From NCBI GenBank assembly GCA_001778545.1, contig MFHJ01000030.1:1-6990 (forward strand): 6,990 nucleotides of DNA, given 5' to 3'. The notes beneath the pieces are model-generated. The model worked only from the letters and a program-made list of their open reading frames with translations. It was not told the DNA's origin and made no database searches. The translations under genes were made by a program, and so were the position numbers. Positions 1 to 5,528 of the stretch are shown here, piece after piece. How positions within the stretch are numbered: position 1 is the stretch's first letter; each line of letters opens with the position of its first letter. Source of the stretch: Candidatus Giovannonibacteria bacterium RIFCSPHIGHO2_02_43_16. Its GTDB lineage: Bacteria; Patescibacteriota; Minisyncoccia; JACPKW01; UBA11713.

Positions 1-143
1 CCCGCTTCAATTTTCGAGACATGAGGTTGGGTCTTGTCGAGTAGCTTCGCTACTTCAGCTTGATCCAAGCCTGCCTCAAGGCGGGCTTTCTTAAGTTGTT
101 CGACCGTATATTTATGGTCTTTCGAAAAGATTGCTTTTGTCAT
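1..143 (-). CDS. XRE-family helix-turn-helix regulator (N-terminal part)
   Basis: Only the first 47 codons are present; the gene runs off the left edge. The protein begins MTKAIFSKDHKYTVEQLKKA, and residues 14-47 form a clear Cro/CI-type (XRE, HTH_3) domain: VEQLKKARLEAGLDQAEVA for helices 1-2, then KTQPHVSKIEAG for the recognition helix and the usual SKIE.G end. Such proteins bind operator DNA and commonly regulate their own promoter; many are antitoxins or phage-type repressors, but with the C-terminus missing the subtype cannot be assigned. It is the last gene in transcription order and has its own promoter, with a -10 box ending 9 bases before ATG and no Shine-Dalgarno motif. The family call is firm; the regulatory target is unknown. 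Confidence 0.85.
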   Translation of the reverse strand, partial: MTKAIFSKDHKYTVEQLKKARLEAGLDQAEVAKLLDKTQPHVSKIEA

Positions 144-152
144 GATGTCTAT

Positions 153-182
153 ATCATAGTATTCCGTTGTGTTATATTCCAA
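153..182 (-). promoter_or_regulatory. Promoter of the XRE gene, nearly leaderless
   Basis: On the minus strand TTGGAA (177-182) and TATGAT (153-158) are separated by 18 bases and resemble sigma70 -35 and -10 boxes (TATGAT matches TATAAT at 5 of 6). The -10 box ends 9 bases before the ATG at 143, so the predicted transcript starts only about 3 bases upstream of the start codon. Assigned by pattern only. Confidence 0.5.
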
Positions 183-203
183 GTTGTTATATGATACGCA
201 TAT
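170..203. repeat. Short repeats around the XRE -35 box, possible operator
   Basis: TGTTATAT occurs twice as a direct repeat (170-177 and 185-192, period 15), bracketing the -35 box. An inverted repeat ATATG-N5-CATAT follows at 189-203. XRE proteins often bind paired sites over their own promoter, so this is a candidate autoregulatory operator. The units are short and AT-rich and could arise by chance. Confidence 0.3.
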
Positions 204-256
204 GCCGCCGGCGAAGCCGTCCAGAAAATTTTTCTGATTTAAGTGAATGTGATACT

Positions 257-346
257 TGGCGGAGGGTGAGAGATTCGAACTCTCGAAGGGATTTACCCCT
301 TACGCGCTTTCCAAGCGCGCGCACTAGACCGCTATGCGAACCCTCC
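257..346 (-). tRNA. tRNA-Ser (anticodon GGA), CCA encoded
   Basis: Read on the minus strand this folds as a class II tRNA. The acceptor stem GGAGGGT (346-340) pairs with ACCCTCC (267-261). The D-stem has 3 bp. The anticodon stem CGCGC/GCGCG encloses loop TTGGAAA with anticodon GGA at 312-310. The long variable arm has stem AAGGG/CCCTT, and the T-arm is GAGAG-TTCGAAT-CTCTC. The discriminator base is G (260), and CCA is encoded at 259-257. It reads serine codons UCC and UCU. It lies 23 bases after the membrane-protein gene on the same strand, with no terminator between, so it may be processed from that transcript. Confidence 0.95.
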
Positions 347-369
347 GGAATTTACCTTTGTAAAAGATA

Positions 370-921
370 TCACAAAACCGCTCTCACCACCAAACCTATC
401 GCGATGATGCCTAAGAAATTTAAGGAAAATGAGATAACGACGAAATATTTTGTCTTTACATGCGCGGCGCCGAGCATGACGAGTCCCAGCTCGTCCGGAA
501 AAGGAGAGGCAATAATCAAAGCTCCGATAAACGGGAGGAGTCTTTTGTACGCACGCGAGTAAAAGAGAGCTTTAAGGTACGGATGCCCTTTTTTTATAAA
601 ATCCATCAAATTCTCCGCGAAACTATCGCGGACGAATTTAAAAATCAAAAAATCGCCCAATAGCGCGCCGATCGCTCCGAAAAACGCGACTTCCAAGATT
701 GAGTTGAGTGTTGCAATCTCCCCGAGAACGACCATCGCCGGAGCAGTTGTAAAAATCGAGGTGAAAAATATTCCCGCGATGAAGCTCCCGATAATATGCG
801 ATTCCCAAGATCGGAGGACCTCGTGCATTATTCCCGATTCGACGATAAAAATCGCGACGAATATAGAAAGAATGACCGTTCCAACGTCCCTCCCTATCGG
901 ATTTATTTTACTCTTGGCCAT
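370..921 (-). CDS. Polytopic membrane protein, VTT/DedA-like (tentative)
   Basis: The product is 183 residues and strongly hydrophobic, with about five likely membrane segments (roughly 13-30, 42-66, 76-97, 127-150, 158-182) and no cleavable signal peptide. Two features stand out: a glycine/aspartate turn GALLGDFLIFKF (85-96), followed by a cytoplasm-like basic stretch, and SPFPDELG (139-146). A proline- and acid-containing turn of this kind between re-entrant segments is typical of VTT/DedA and small multidrug-export-like proteins, which suggests a lipid or small-solute transport role. That family link is inferred from motif style only. The gene begins 4 bases after the pyrH stop and has no ribosome-binding motif, so it is almost certainly translated from the htpX-pyrH mRNA. 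It ends in TGA. It could equally be a lineage-specific membrane family of unknown function. Confidence 0.75.
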   Translation of the reverse strand: MAKSKINPIGRDVGTVILSIFVAIFIVESGIMHEVLRSWESHIIGSFIAGIFFTSIFTTAPAMVVLGEIATLNSILEVAFFGAIGALLGDFLIFKFVRDSFAENLMDFIKKGHPYLKALFYSRAYKRLLPFIGALIIASPFPDELGLVMLGAAHVKTKYFVVISFSLNFLGIIAIGLVVRAVL

Positions 922-925
922 GAAA

Positions 926-1618
926 TTATTTTATGATCGTGCCTGAAAAATTTTTTCCGGCAAGGAGTTCATCGAAATTTTCGAGATCTGTTCCTTTTAT
1001 TATTATGGAAGCCAGATTTTTTCGGTGCGCCAAGCGTGCGCCGACCGGGTCAACTGGCGTATGCGATCCCGGCTTCCATTTCGCGGGAATCAATTTCCTG
1101 TATTCTTTCCAGATTAAATTTTTAATTTCTTTGGCATTCTTATCTTTTTTCGGGTCGGCTGTATATACGTGCGGGGGACTTCCAGCGATAATCGCCTCGC
1201 CTACGCCAAAATCGACAGCCAATTGCAAAGCCACGTAATCCGTGGACCATCCGGGGCGCCAACCGGACGCAATTGTTATTTTATGCTCGAGCTTTTTTAT
1301 TTTGAATCTCTCATCCAACACGACTGGGTCGGCCTCTTTATGAAAAATTGTTCTTAGGAGATGAGCGTTTAAGCGCGTCGCGTGGATGCCTATCCAATCT
1401 TTGTCTTCGTCTTCGAGGCGCAAAACTTTCGAGGACGCTTTTTGGTAGTCTCGCGCTATACTTCCTCCTCCGGCAACAATTATGAATTTTTTATTTCGCT
1501 TGAGCCATTTCAAAATAAATTTCCGAAACTTTTTTAAAAACAAAACATCAATTTCCCCCGGATGCATTATGGATCCTCCGAGCGCCACAACAATTGTTCC
1601 CCTGAATTTATATCTCAT
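926..1618 (-). CDS. pyrH: UMP kinase, archaeal-type (amino acid kinase family)
   Basis: The product is 230 residues, a usual length for PyrH. It would phosphorylate UMP to UDP with ATP in the cytosol, the first committed step toward UTP and CTP. Amino acid kinase fold motifs are in order: VVALGGSI (10-17) for the ATP phosphate loop, VAGGGSIARDY (48-58), DWIGIHATRLNAHLL (74-88), GWRPGWSTDYVA (119-130) for the nucleotide-binding region, VYTADPKKD (151-159) close to the VYTADP motif of archaeal enzymes, and DPVGARLA (190-197). The THATRLNA-like and VYTADP segments resemble archaeal PyrH more than the hexameric bacterial form. The usual DGVYTADP is altered to PPHVYTADP, so substrate preference is not certain; another kinase of the fold is the main alternative. 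Its ATG overlaps the htpX stop as ATGA, implying coupled translation. Confidence 0.85.
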   Translation of the reverse strand: MRYKFRGTIVVALGGSIMHPGEIDVLFLKKFRKFILKWLKRNKKFIIVAGGGSIARDYQKASSKVLRLEDEDKDWIGIHATRLNAHLLRTIFHKEADPVVLDERFKIKKLEHKITIASGWRPGWSTDYVALQLAVDFGVGEAIIAGSPPHVYTADPKKDKNAKEIKNLIWKEYRKLIPAKWKPGSHTPVDPVGARLAHRKNLASIIIKGTDLENFDELLAGKNFSGTIIK

Positions 1619-2526
1619 CGCCGGCTATCCATCTCGCGCAATTTTTTAATGCGGTCCTCGATCGGCGGGTGGGTCATGAAAAGCTTGGAAAACCATCCGA
1701 TTGTTTTTTGCTTCCCTTGGTATGGGTCATCCAGCCAAAGGTGCGCGGTCGCGTGCGATGCCTGGCGCATTGGAGTATTATCTAGGGATAATTTTTGGAG
1801 AGCGGAAGCTAGTCCCTCGGGATATCGGGTTAAAAGGACGCCGGAAGCATCTGCCAGATATTCCCTTTTACGCGATACTGCAAGCTGTATTAAAATCGCC
1901 GCGATCGGAGCCAGAATCGCTAAAGCAATGCCGATTAAAAGAAAAATTGCTCCGGCTTGCCCGCTATCCCTATCATTGCCGCGAAATCCCCAGCGCATTG
2001 AACGCAAGAATATGTCCGAGAGAAGCTGTATTACGCCGACCAAGACTACGACAACTGTCGAGACAAGCATATCGCGGTTCCCAATATGCGACATCTCATG
2101 CGCCAAAACTCCTTCGAGTTCAGTTCGATTCATAATTTCTAAAATCCCCGAAGTAACCGCGACAACTGCGTGCTCTGGATCGCGCCCCGTGGCAAACGCG
2201 TTCGGTTGCGGGGTATCCACTATGTAAATTCTAGGTTTCGGAATCCCAGCGGTTATGGCCAGGTTTTCAATAATATTGTGCACCTCTGGCGCTGCTTCGT
2301 CTGGAAGCAGTTTCGCGCCCGTCGTCGCGATAACGATTTTATCCGAAAACCAGTAAGAAAAAACGCTCATCAAAATGCTCAAGACAAACGCGAAAAGAAA
2401 AATCGCTGGGTTTCCGTAAACCTGCGAAAAAACCCAGCCGACTGTCGTCACAAAAATCAAAAAACCCGTGATCAAAAGCCACGTCTTCCGGATATTTGAA
2501 TCTCGGTGCGTCCAAATCGTCGCCAT
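1615..2526 (-). CDS. htpX: HtpX-type membrane zinc metalloprotease
   Basis: This is an M48B integral-membrane protease that in other bacteria degrades misfolded membrane proteins under envelope stress. I place the start at ATG 2526 (303 residues) because MATIWTHRDSN is the natural N-terminus; the frame can be opened two codons earlier only with TTG. In this numbering, two N-terminal membrane helices lie near 16-36 and 40-60. The catalytic HEMSH is at 143-147 (two His zinc ligands and the general-base Glu). Two further membrane segments flank residues 155-215. REYLADA follows, with Glu222 as the expected third zinc ligand, and THPPIEDRIKKL is near the C-terminus. Nothing is truncated. It normally follows lemA directly, but here a two-gene insert separates them and the first 11 codons are duplicated upstream. 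It overlaps pyrH by ATGA and starts 12 bases after the retropepsin gene, with no Shine-Dalgarno motif. Confidence 0.95.
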   Translation of the reverse strand: MATIWTHRDSNIRKTWLLITGFLIFVTTVGWVFSQVYGNPAIFLFAFVLSILMSVFSYWFSDKIVIATTGAKLLPDEAAPEVHNIIENLAITAGIPKPRIYIVDTPQPNAFATGRDPEHAVVAVTSGILEIMNRTELEGVLAHEMSHIGNRDMLVSTVVVVLVGVIQLLSDIFLRSMRWGFRGNDRDSGQAGAIFLLIGIALAILAPIAAILIQLAVSRKREYLADASGVLLTRYPEGLASALQKLSLDNTPMRQASHATAHLWLDDPYQGKQKTIGWFSKLFMTHPPIEDRIKKLREMDSRR

Positions 2527-2528
2527 AG
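2494..2528 (-). repeat. Direct repeat copy A (5' end of working htpX)
   Basis: This 35-base segment covers codons 1-11 of htpX plus two bases before ATG. It matches 3245-3279 at 33 of 35 positions in the same orientation, offset 751 bases. The two differences (2497 and 2521) fall in third codon positions and are silent (Ser TCA/TCG, Ala GCG/GCA). Similarity stops on both sides. Confidence 0.95.
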
Positions 2529-2538
2529 ACAAAGCAAA

Positions 2539-2991
2539 TTAATTCTGGGTAAAAACAGCTTTAAGTAAACGACTTTTATCTAGTTTGTCAAATAACGCAA
2601 CTTTTCTTTTTTCTTCCACAAAAATTATCGCAAACTTTGAAAAGAAACCCTCTCTTCCTAAAACGCGGGGTACGGAAGGATTTAAAATAAAAACTGCTGG
2701 AATCTTTAAATTTAAACCTTCTATATCAATTGCAAGGAGATGTTTATAGCCAACTATTTCCTCGCCAGATATTCCTCTTATAATTAATTGATCTCCGGAA
2801 GAAACTTCAATACCCAAAAGCTTTGCGTCGTCTGCGGGAAGAATAGTAATGGTTGCGCCCGAATCAATCTGAAAAATAGCTCGCACCCCTTTACCCCCCC
2901 TCCCTTTTACAAGAATCTCTGCCGCAGGAAAAGTCCCAAGACGACCATCCGCCTGAAGTCTAATGGCATAGGGGATTATAAAGCGGCTCAT
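2539..2991 (-). CDS. Retropepsin-like aspartic protease
   Basis: The product is 150 residues, the size of a single-domain retroviral-type aspartyl protease, which would act as a homodimer with one Asp from each subunit. The catalytic motif is IDSGATITILP (42-52) with Asp43, followed by a flap-like region rich in glycine near 66-81 (IIRGISGEE) and the second conserved element RVLGREGFF (109-117), the bacterial counterpart of the retropepsin Leu-Gly-Arg motif. It has no signal peptide or membrane segment, so it is probably cytosolic. The substrate is unknown. Its ATG overlaps the stop of the DUF5678-like gene as ATGA, so the two are translationally coupled and probably work together. It is more AT-rich than the flanking genes. 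No polyprotein, integrase or reverse transcriptase is nearby, so it is not evidence for a retroelement. Confidence 0.85.
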   Translation of the reverse strand: MSRFIIPYAIRLQADGRLGTFPAAEILVKGRGGKGVRAIFQIDSGATITILPADDAKLLGIEVSSGDQLIIRGISGEEIVGYKHLLAIDIEGLNLKIPAVFILNPSVPRVLGREGFFSKFAIIFVEEKRKVALFDKLDKSRLLKAVFTQN

Positions 2992-3188
2992 ATACGATAT
3001 ACGACAGTGAGTCCTTTGGGAACGCTTACCAAAAGAATGTCACGCCATGTTGCTTTCGGAAGTTTTTCTTTCGCCTTCTTAATAGCTTCGGTTGATGTGC
3101 CTCCAGAAGCAACAATTCTGCCACGAAAAATCGCAACCTGCTTTCCACCGTATTTCTTTATATCAATTATTGGCAAATTTTTCTGCAT
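2988..3188 (-). CDS. Small DUF5678-like protein
   Basis: The product is 66 residues. The layout resembles the DUF5678 family as I recall it: YGGKQVAIFRGRIVASGG (13-30), a short beta-hairpin around a Gly-Arg turn, then the basic helix TSTEAIKKAKEKLP (31-44), then a strand ILLVSVPKG (51-59). The function of DUF5678 is not known. Proteins of this type are found next to retropepsin-like proteases, and here the next gene overlaps by ATGA, so this may be a partner, substrate or inhibitor of the protease; that is inference. It is the first gene of the insert and has a promoter whose -10 box ends 9 bases before ATG. An antitoxin-like or HicB-like small protein is the main alternative. Confidence 0.7.
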   Translation of the reverse strand: MQKNLPIIDIKKYGGKQVAIFRGRIVASGGTSTEAIKKAKEKLPKATWRDILLVSVPKGLTVVYRI

Positions 3189-3197
3189 AATATATAA

Positions 3198-3225
3198 ATG
3201 ATAACAAAATCCTAATAATTTGCAA
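3198..3225 (-). promoter_or_regulatory. Promoter of the DUF5678/retropepsin pair
   Basis: On the minus strand TTGCAA (3220-3225) and TATCAT (3198-3203, 5 of 6 to consensus) lie 16 bases apart. The -10 box ends 9 bases before the ATG at 3188, predicting a leader of about 3 bases. It lies inside the insert, so the cassette would bring its own transcription and could also drive htpX, pyrH and the membrane-protein gene downstream. Confidence 0.5.
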
Positions 3226-3277
3226 AATTCAGAGCGAGACTTTCATTCGAATCTCGGTGCGTCCAAATCGTTGCCAT
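3212..3277 (-). pseudogene. htpX: Stranded 5' fragment of htpX after lemA
   Basis: ATG at 3277 opens 21 codons ending in TAG at 3214-3212. The first 11 residues, MATIWTHRDSN, are identical to the start of the working htpX, and the next ten (ESLALNFANY) are unrelated. The ATG is 7 bases after the lemA stop, the place htpX would occupy in an uninterrupted lemA-htpX operon. The fragment therefore marks the original start of htpX, cut off by the insert. It may still be translated as a short peptide. The region from 3244 leftward already belongs to the insert and carries the -35 box of the DUF5678-like gene. Confidence 0.85.
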
Positions 3278-3279
3278 AG
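3245..3279 (-). repeat. Direct repeat copy B (stranded htpX 5' end)
   Basis: This is the partner of the repeat at 2494-2528, with 33 of 35 bases identical and the same orientation. It lies between the end of lemA and the insert. Both mismatches are silent third-position changes. Confidence 0.95.
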
Positions 3280-3284
3280 TTTTA

Positions 3285-3848
3285 TTAGAATTTCACTTGG
3301 ACGGGTTCGCGCTGGGCAGGGGTTTCGTCGAGGTCGAAGAATTCTTCTTTTTTGAATCCAAAAGTTCCCGCGATTACATTCGTCGGGAACATTTCGACTG
3401 CGTTATTTATCGCGAGGACATTCGAGTTAAAAAATCTGCGCGAGGCCTGAATTTTATTTTCCGTATCCGAAAGTTCTCTTTGCAGTTCCAAAAAATTCGT
3501 ATTCGCTTTCAGGTCCGGATACGCCTCGGCAACCGCGAAAATACTCTTAAGCGCGCCGGATAGCATATTCTCTTTGGCGGCCTGTTCGTGTGGATTAGCG
3601 CTCCCTGAAATCGCGGCCGCTCTCGCTTTGGTCACATTCTCAAATGCGGCTGACTCATGCTTAGCATATCCCTTGACCGTTTCCACCAAATTCGGGATCA
3701 GATCGTAACGGCGCTTTAACTGGACTTCTATATCGGACCACGCTTCTTTAACCCTATTTCGCAGGGTAACCAGCTTATTAAACGTAAAAATAAGCCACAA
3801 AACAACAATCGCTATTAAGCCAATTATTACCAACAATGTAGTACTCAT
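3285..3848 (-). CDS. lemA: LemA family protein
   Basis: The product is 187 residues, full length for the family. One N-terminal membrane segment (about 3-23) anchors a helical domain with the characteristic block NRVKEAWSDIEVQLKRRYDL (31-50) running on into IPNLVETVKGYAKHE (51-65). AYPDLKAN (109-116), LQRELSDTENKI (122-133), FPTNVIAGTFGFKKEEFF (154-171) and a C-terminal PVQVKF follow. The biochemical role of LemA is unsettled; it is repeatedly encoded beside the protease HtpX and is thought to assist envelope quality control. The htpX start originally lay 7 bases downstream, and the insert now separates the pair. The gene begins 17 bases after groEL with no terminator between, so it may be read through from the heat-shock operon, and it also has a candidate extended -10 promoter of its own. 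Confidence 0.95.
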   Translation of the reverse strand: MSTTLLVIIGLIAIVVLWLIFTFNKLVTLRNRVKEAWSDIEVQLKRRYDLIPNLVETVKGYAKHESAAFENVTKARAAAISGSANPHEQAAKENMLSGALKSIFAVAEAYPDLKANTNFLELQRELSDTENKIQASRRFFNSNVLAINNAVEMFPTNVIAGTFGFKKEEFFDLDETPAQREPVQVKF

Positions 3849-3854
3849 CTTTTT

Positions 3855-3863
3855 ATTGTATCA
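3855..3863 (-). promoter_or_regulatory. Extended -10 promoter of lemA, leaderless
   Basis: Minus-strand TGATACAAT is an extended -10 element (TGn plus TACAAT, 5 of 6 to consensus). It ends 6 bases before the lemA ATG, so transcription would start at or next to the A of ATG. No good -35 box lies at the expected distance inside the groEL end, consistent with an extended -10 type. Pattern-based call. Confidence 0.4.
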
Positions 3864-3865
3864 CA

Positions 3866-5518
3866 CTAGAACCCGTCGTGCATTCCTCCTCCCGGCATCG
3901 GGCCAGGCATCGGTGGATCTTTTTTGGGAAGTTCGGCGATAGCGGCGCCCATCATCAGAAAATTCGACGCGACGGAAACCGCGTTCAATAAGGCTGATTT
4001 TGTAACCTTTAGCGGATCAATGATTCCTGCTTCCTTGAGATCCGCGATTTCTTTAGTCAAGGCATTAAACCCGAGCCAATTACTTTTTGACTTAGTTTTT
4101 TCCCGGATAAGCGTACTCATAACTTTGCTCGGTGACTCTCCGCTGTTCACAATAATCGCCTGCAGGGGAGCAGCAAGAGCTGAAGATAAAATGCGGAGTG
4201 CCGCTTGCGCTTCGGAAAATTCGTTCGGTTTTGGGCTTTCCCTTTGGAGATGGATGTTGAAAAGCGCCATGCCGCCGCCCGGAACTATTCCTTCTTCCAT
4301 CGCCGCCTTGGTCGCCGCGACTGCATCGTCCACCCTTTGTTTTAATTCTTTCTGCGCCGACTCTGTTGGCGCGCCTATCTTCAAAACGGCAACGCCGCCC
4401 GAAAGCTTAGCGACCCTTTCCCGCAGTTTTTCTTTGTCATAATCGGAAGTTGATTTCTCGATTTGCGCCCGAAGCTGCTTGACCCTTTTTTCGATATCAC
4501 TTTTATCTCCTGCTCCGCCGACAATGGTAGTATTATCTTTATTCGAAATTACTTTCGAAGCTTTCCCAAGAACAGATAGGTCGGTTTTATCCAATTTCAA
4601 ACCAGCCTTTTCGGAAACAACTTTCCCGCCGGTTATAACGGCGATATCTTCAAGCATCTCTTCTCTCCTATCTCCGTACCCAGGAGCTTTAATCGCGAGT
4701 GCGTTGAAAGTCCCTCTGATTTTATTTACAACCAAAGTCGTAAGCGCGTCGCCGTCCACTTCTTCCGCGATTATCACCAATTCCTTCTTTCCTTTCTGCG
4801 CGATTTTTTCCAAGAGCGGCAAAATTTCCTGAATTGAAGAAATTTTCTTATCTGTAATCAATATATCCGCGTTTTCATATACTGATTCCATTTTTTCCGC
4901 GTTCGTAATCATGTACTGCGAGATGTATCCGCGATCGAAATTCATTCCTTCGACAATTTCATAAGAATTTTCGATTGTATTAGAATCATCCACGGTCACA
5001 ACCCCGTCTTTCCCGATTTTATTCATTACCTCCGCGATAAGCTTTCCGAGCTGCCCATCTTTGGATGAAAGCGTCGCCACCTCCTCAACTTTTTTAGGAT
5101 CATTGATTACCTCTTTCTGCGTCTCAAGCGCTTTTATTATCGCGTTGCCGGAGTTCCTGAGCTCTTCGGCAAGGTGAATCACATCCAAGCCCTGCTCTTC
5201 GACAGCCCTAATGCCTTCTTCAATCATCGCGTGCGCGAGAACGATTGAAGTGGATGTACCGTCTCCGACGAAATCATTCGTTTTCTCCGCCGCTTGTTTT
5301 ATAAATTCGGCGCCTAAATTTTCATATTTATCTTCTAGTTCTATTTCCTTCGCGACCGTAACTCCGTCGAAAGTAACCTGCGGGGCGCCATAGCCTTTTT
5401 CAATAACAACTGCTCGTCCCCTTGGACCGAGCGTCATGCGTACAGCCGTCGCCAGCTTATCTATCCCCCTTTTTAGAGCGAGGCGCGCTTTATCATCAAA
5501 TAGAATTTGTTTAGCCAT
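3866..5518 (-). CDS. groL: Chaperonin GroEL (Hsp60)
   Basis: This is the 60 kDa subunit of the double-ring ATP-dependent folding chamber, working in the cytosol with GroES. From ATG 5518 the protein is 550 residues (E. coli has 548) and starts MAKQILFDDKARLALKRG. The frame could be opened 7 codons earlier only with TTG, so I use the canonical start. Visible nucleotide-site elements are TLGPRGR (29-35), FDGVTVAKEI (50-59) and GDGTST (85-90, with Asp86 equivalent to E. coli Asp87). Further elements are the family signature region ending VDDAVAATKAAMEEGIVPGGGMAL, with the catalytic Asp in RVDDA, and a tail MPGPMPGGGMHDGF that is a variant of the flexible Gly-Gly-Met tail. It follows groES by 10 bases with no Shine-Dalgarno motif and is under the same CIRCE control. 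Confidence 0.98.
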   Translation of the reverse strand: MAKQILFDDKARLALKRGIDKLATAVRMTLGPRGRAVVIEKGYGAPQVTFDGVTVAKEIELEDKYENLGAEFIKQAAEKTNDFVGDGTSTSIVLAHAMIEEGIRAVEEQGLDVIHLAEELRNSGNAIIKALETQKEVINDPKKVEEVATLSSKDGQLGKLIAEVMNKIGKDGVVTVDDSNTIENSYEIVEGMNFDRGYISQYMITNAEKMESVYENADILITDKKISSIQEILPLLEKIAQKGKKELVIIAEEVDGDALTTLVVNKIRGTFNALAIKAPGYGDRREEMLEDIAVITGGKVVSEKAGLKLDKTDLSVLGKASKVISNKDNTTIVGGAGDKSDIEKRVKQLRAQIEKSTSDYDKEKLRERVAKLSGGVAVLKIGAPTESAQKELKQRVDDAVAATKAAMEEGIVPGGGMALFNIHLQRESPKPNEFSEAQAALRILSSALAAPLQAIIVNSGESPSKVMSTLIREKTKSKSNWLGFNALTKEIADLKEAGIIDPLKVTKSALLNAVSVASNFLMMGAAIAELPKKDPPMPGPMPGGGMHDGF

Positions 5519-5528
5519 ATATCTTAAA

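Larger units (their letters stand above)
2529..3244 (-). other. Inserted two-gene cassette between lemA and htpX
   Basis: This is the 716-base segment between the two copies of the htpX 5' end. It contains the DUF5678-like gene, the retropepsin gene and a promoter, and nothing else. By hand count 2581-3240 is about 39% GC, against about 52% for 1621-1920 in htpX. It encodes no transposase, integrase or reverse transcriptase, and I see no attC-like structure. The 8-base GCAAATTA appears inverted near its two ends (2534-2541 and 3216-3223), which may be chance. Insertion is inferred from the repeat, the composition shift and the interruption of the lemA-htpX pair. Confidence 0.7.

Noticed and set aside
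69..86. Hairpin GCCTGCC-TCAA-GGCGGGC
   Set aside because: It lies within the XRE coding sequence, has no T-tract on either strand, and is explained by codons for the helix-turn-helix.
206..236. GGC-GAA-GCC hairpin and the near palindrome CAGAAAATTTTTCTG as a terminator for the tRNA transcript
   Set aside because: The GC stem is only 3-4 bp and no T-run follows it on the minus strand. The palindrome is AT-only in its core, so a terminator cannot be claimed.
257..346. tRNA-Ser gene as an integration site of a mobile element
   Set aside because: No integrase and no second copy of the tRNA 3' end is present in the window.
1562..2227. Long open frame on the plus strand opposite htpX (221 codons), with other plus-strand frames such as 3924-4442
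   Set aside because: These lie antisense to strongly identified genes (htpX, groEL), have low-complexity or implausible protein sequence, and match no family. They are shadows of minus-strand codon bias.
2527..2532. TTG start for htpX two codons upstream of ATG
   Set aside because: The repeated segment and the family N-terminus both point to the ATG at 2526; the extra codons come from the insert.
2539..2991. Retroelement or endogenous retrovirus-like element
   Set aside because: Only the protease domain is present; there is no reverse transcriptase, integrase, RNase H or long terminal repeat. Stand-alone retropepsins are known in bacteria.
2529..3244. Integron gene cassette or insertion sequence
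   Set aside because: I could not find attC-type core sites, terminal inverted repeats of useful length or a transposase. The 8-base inverted GCAAATTA near the ends is too short to support it.
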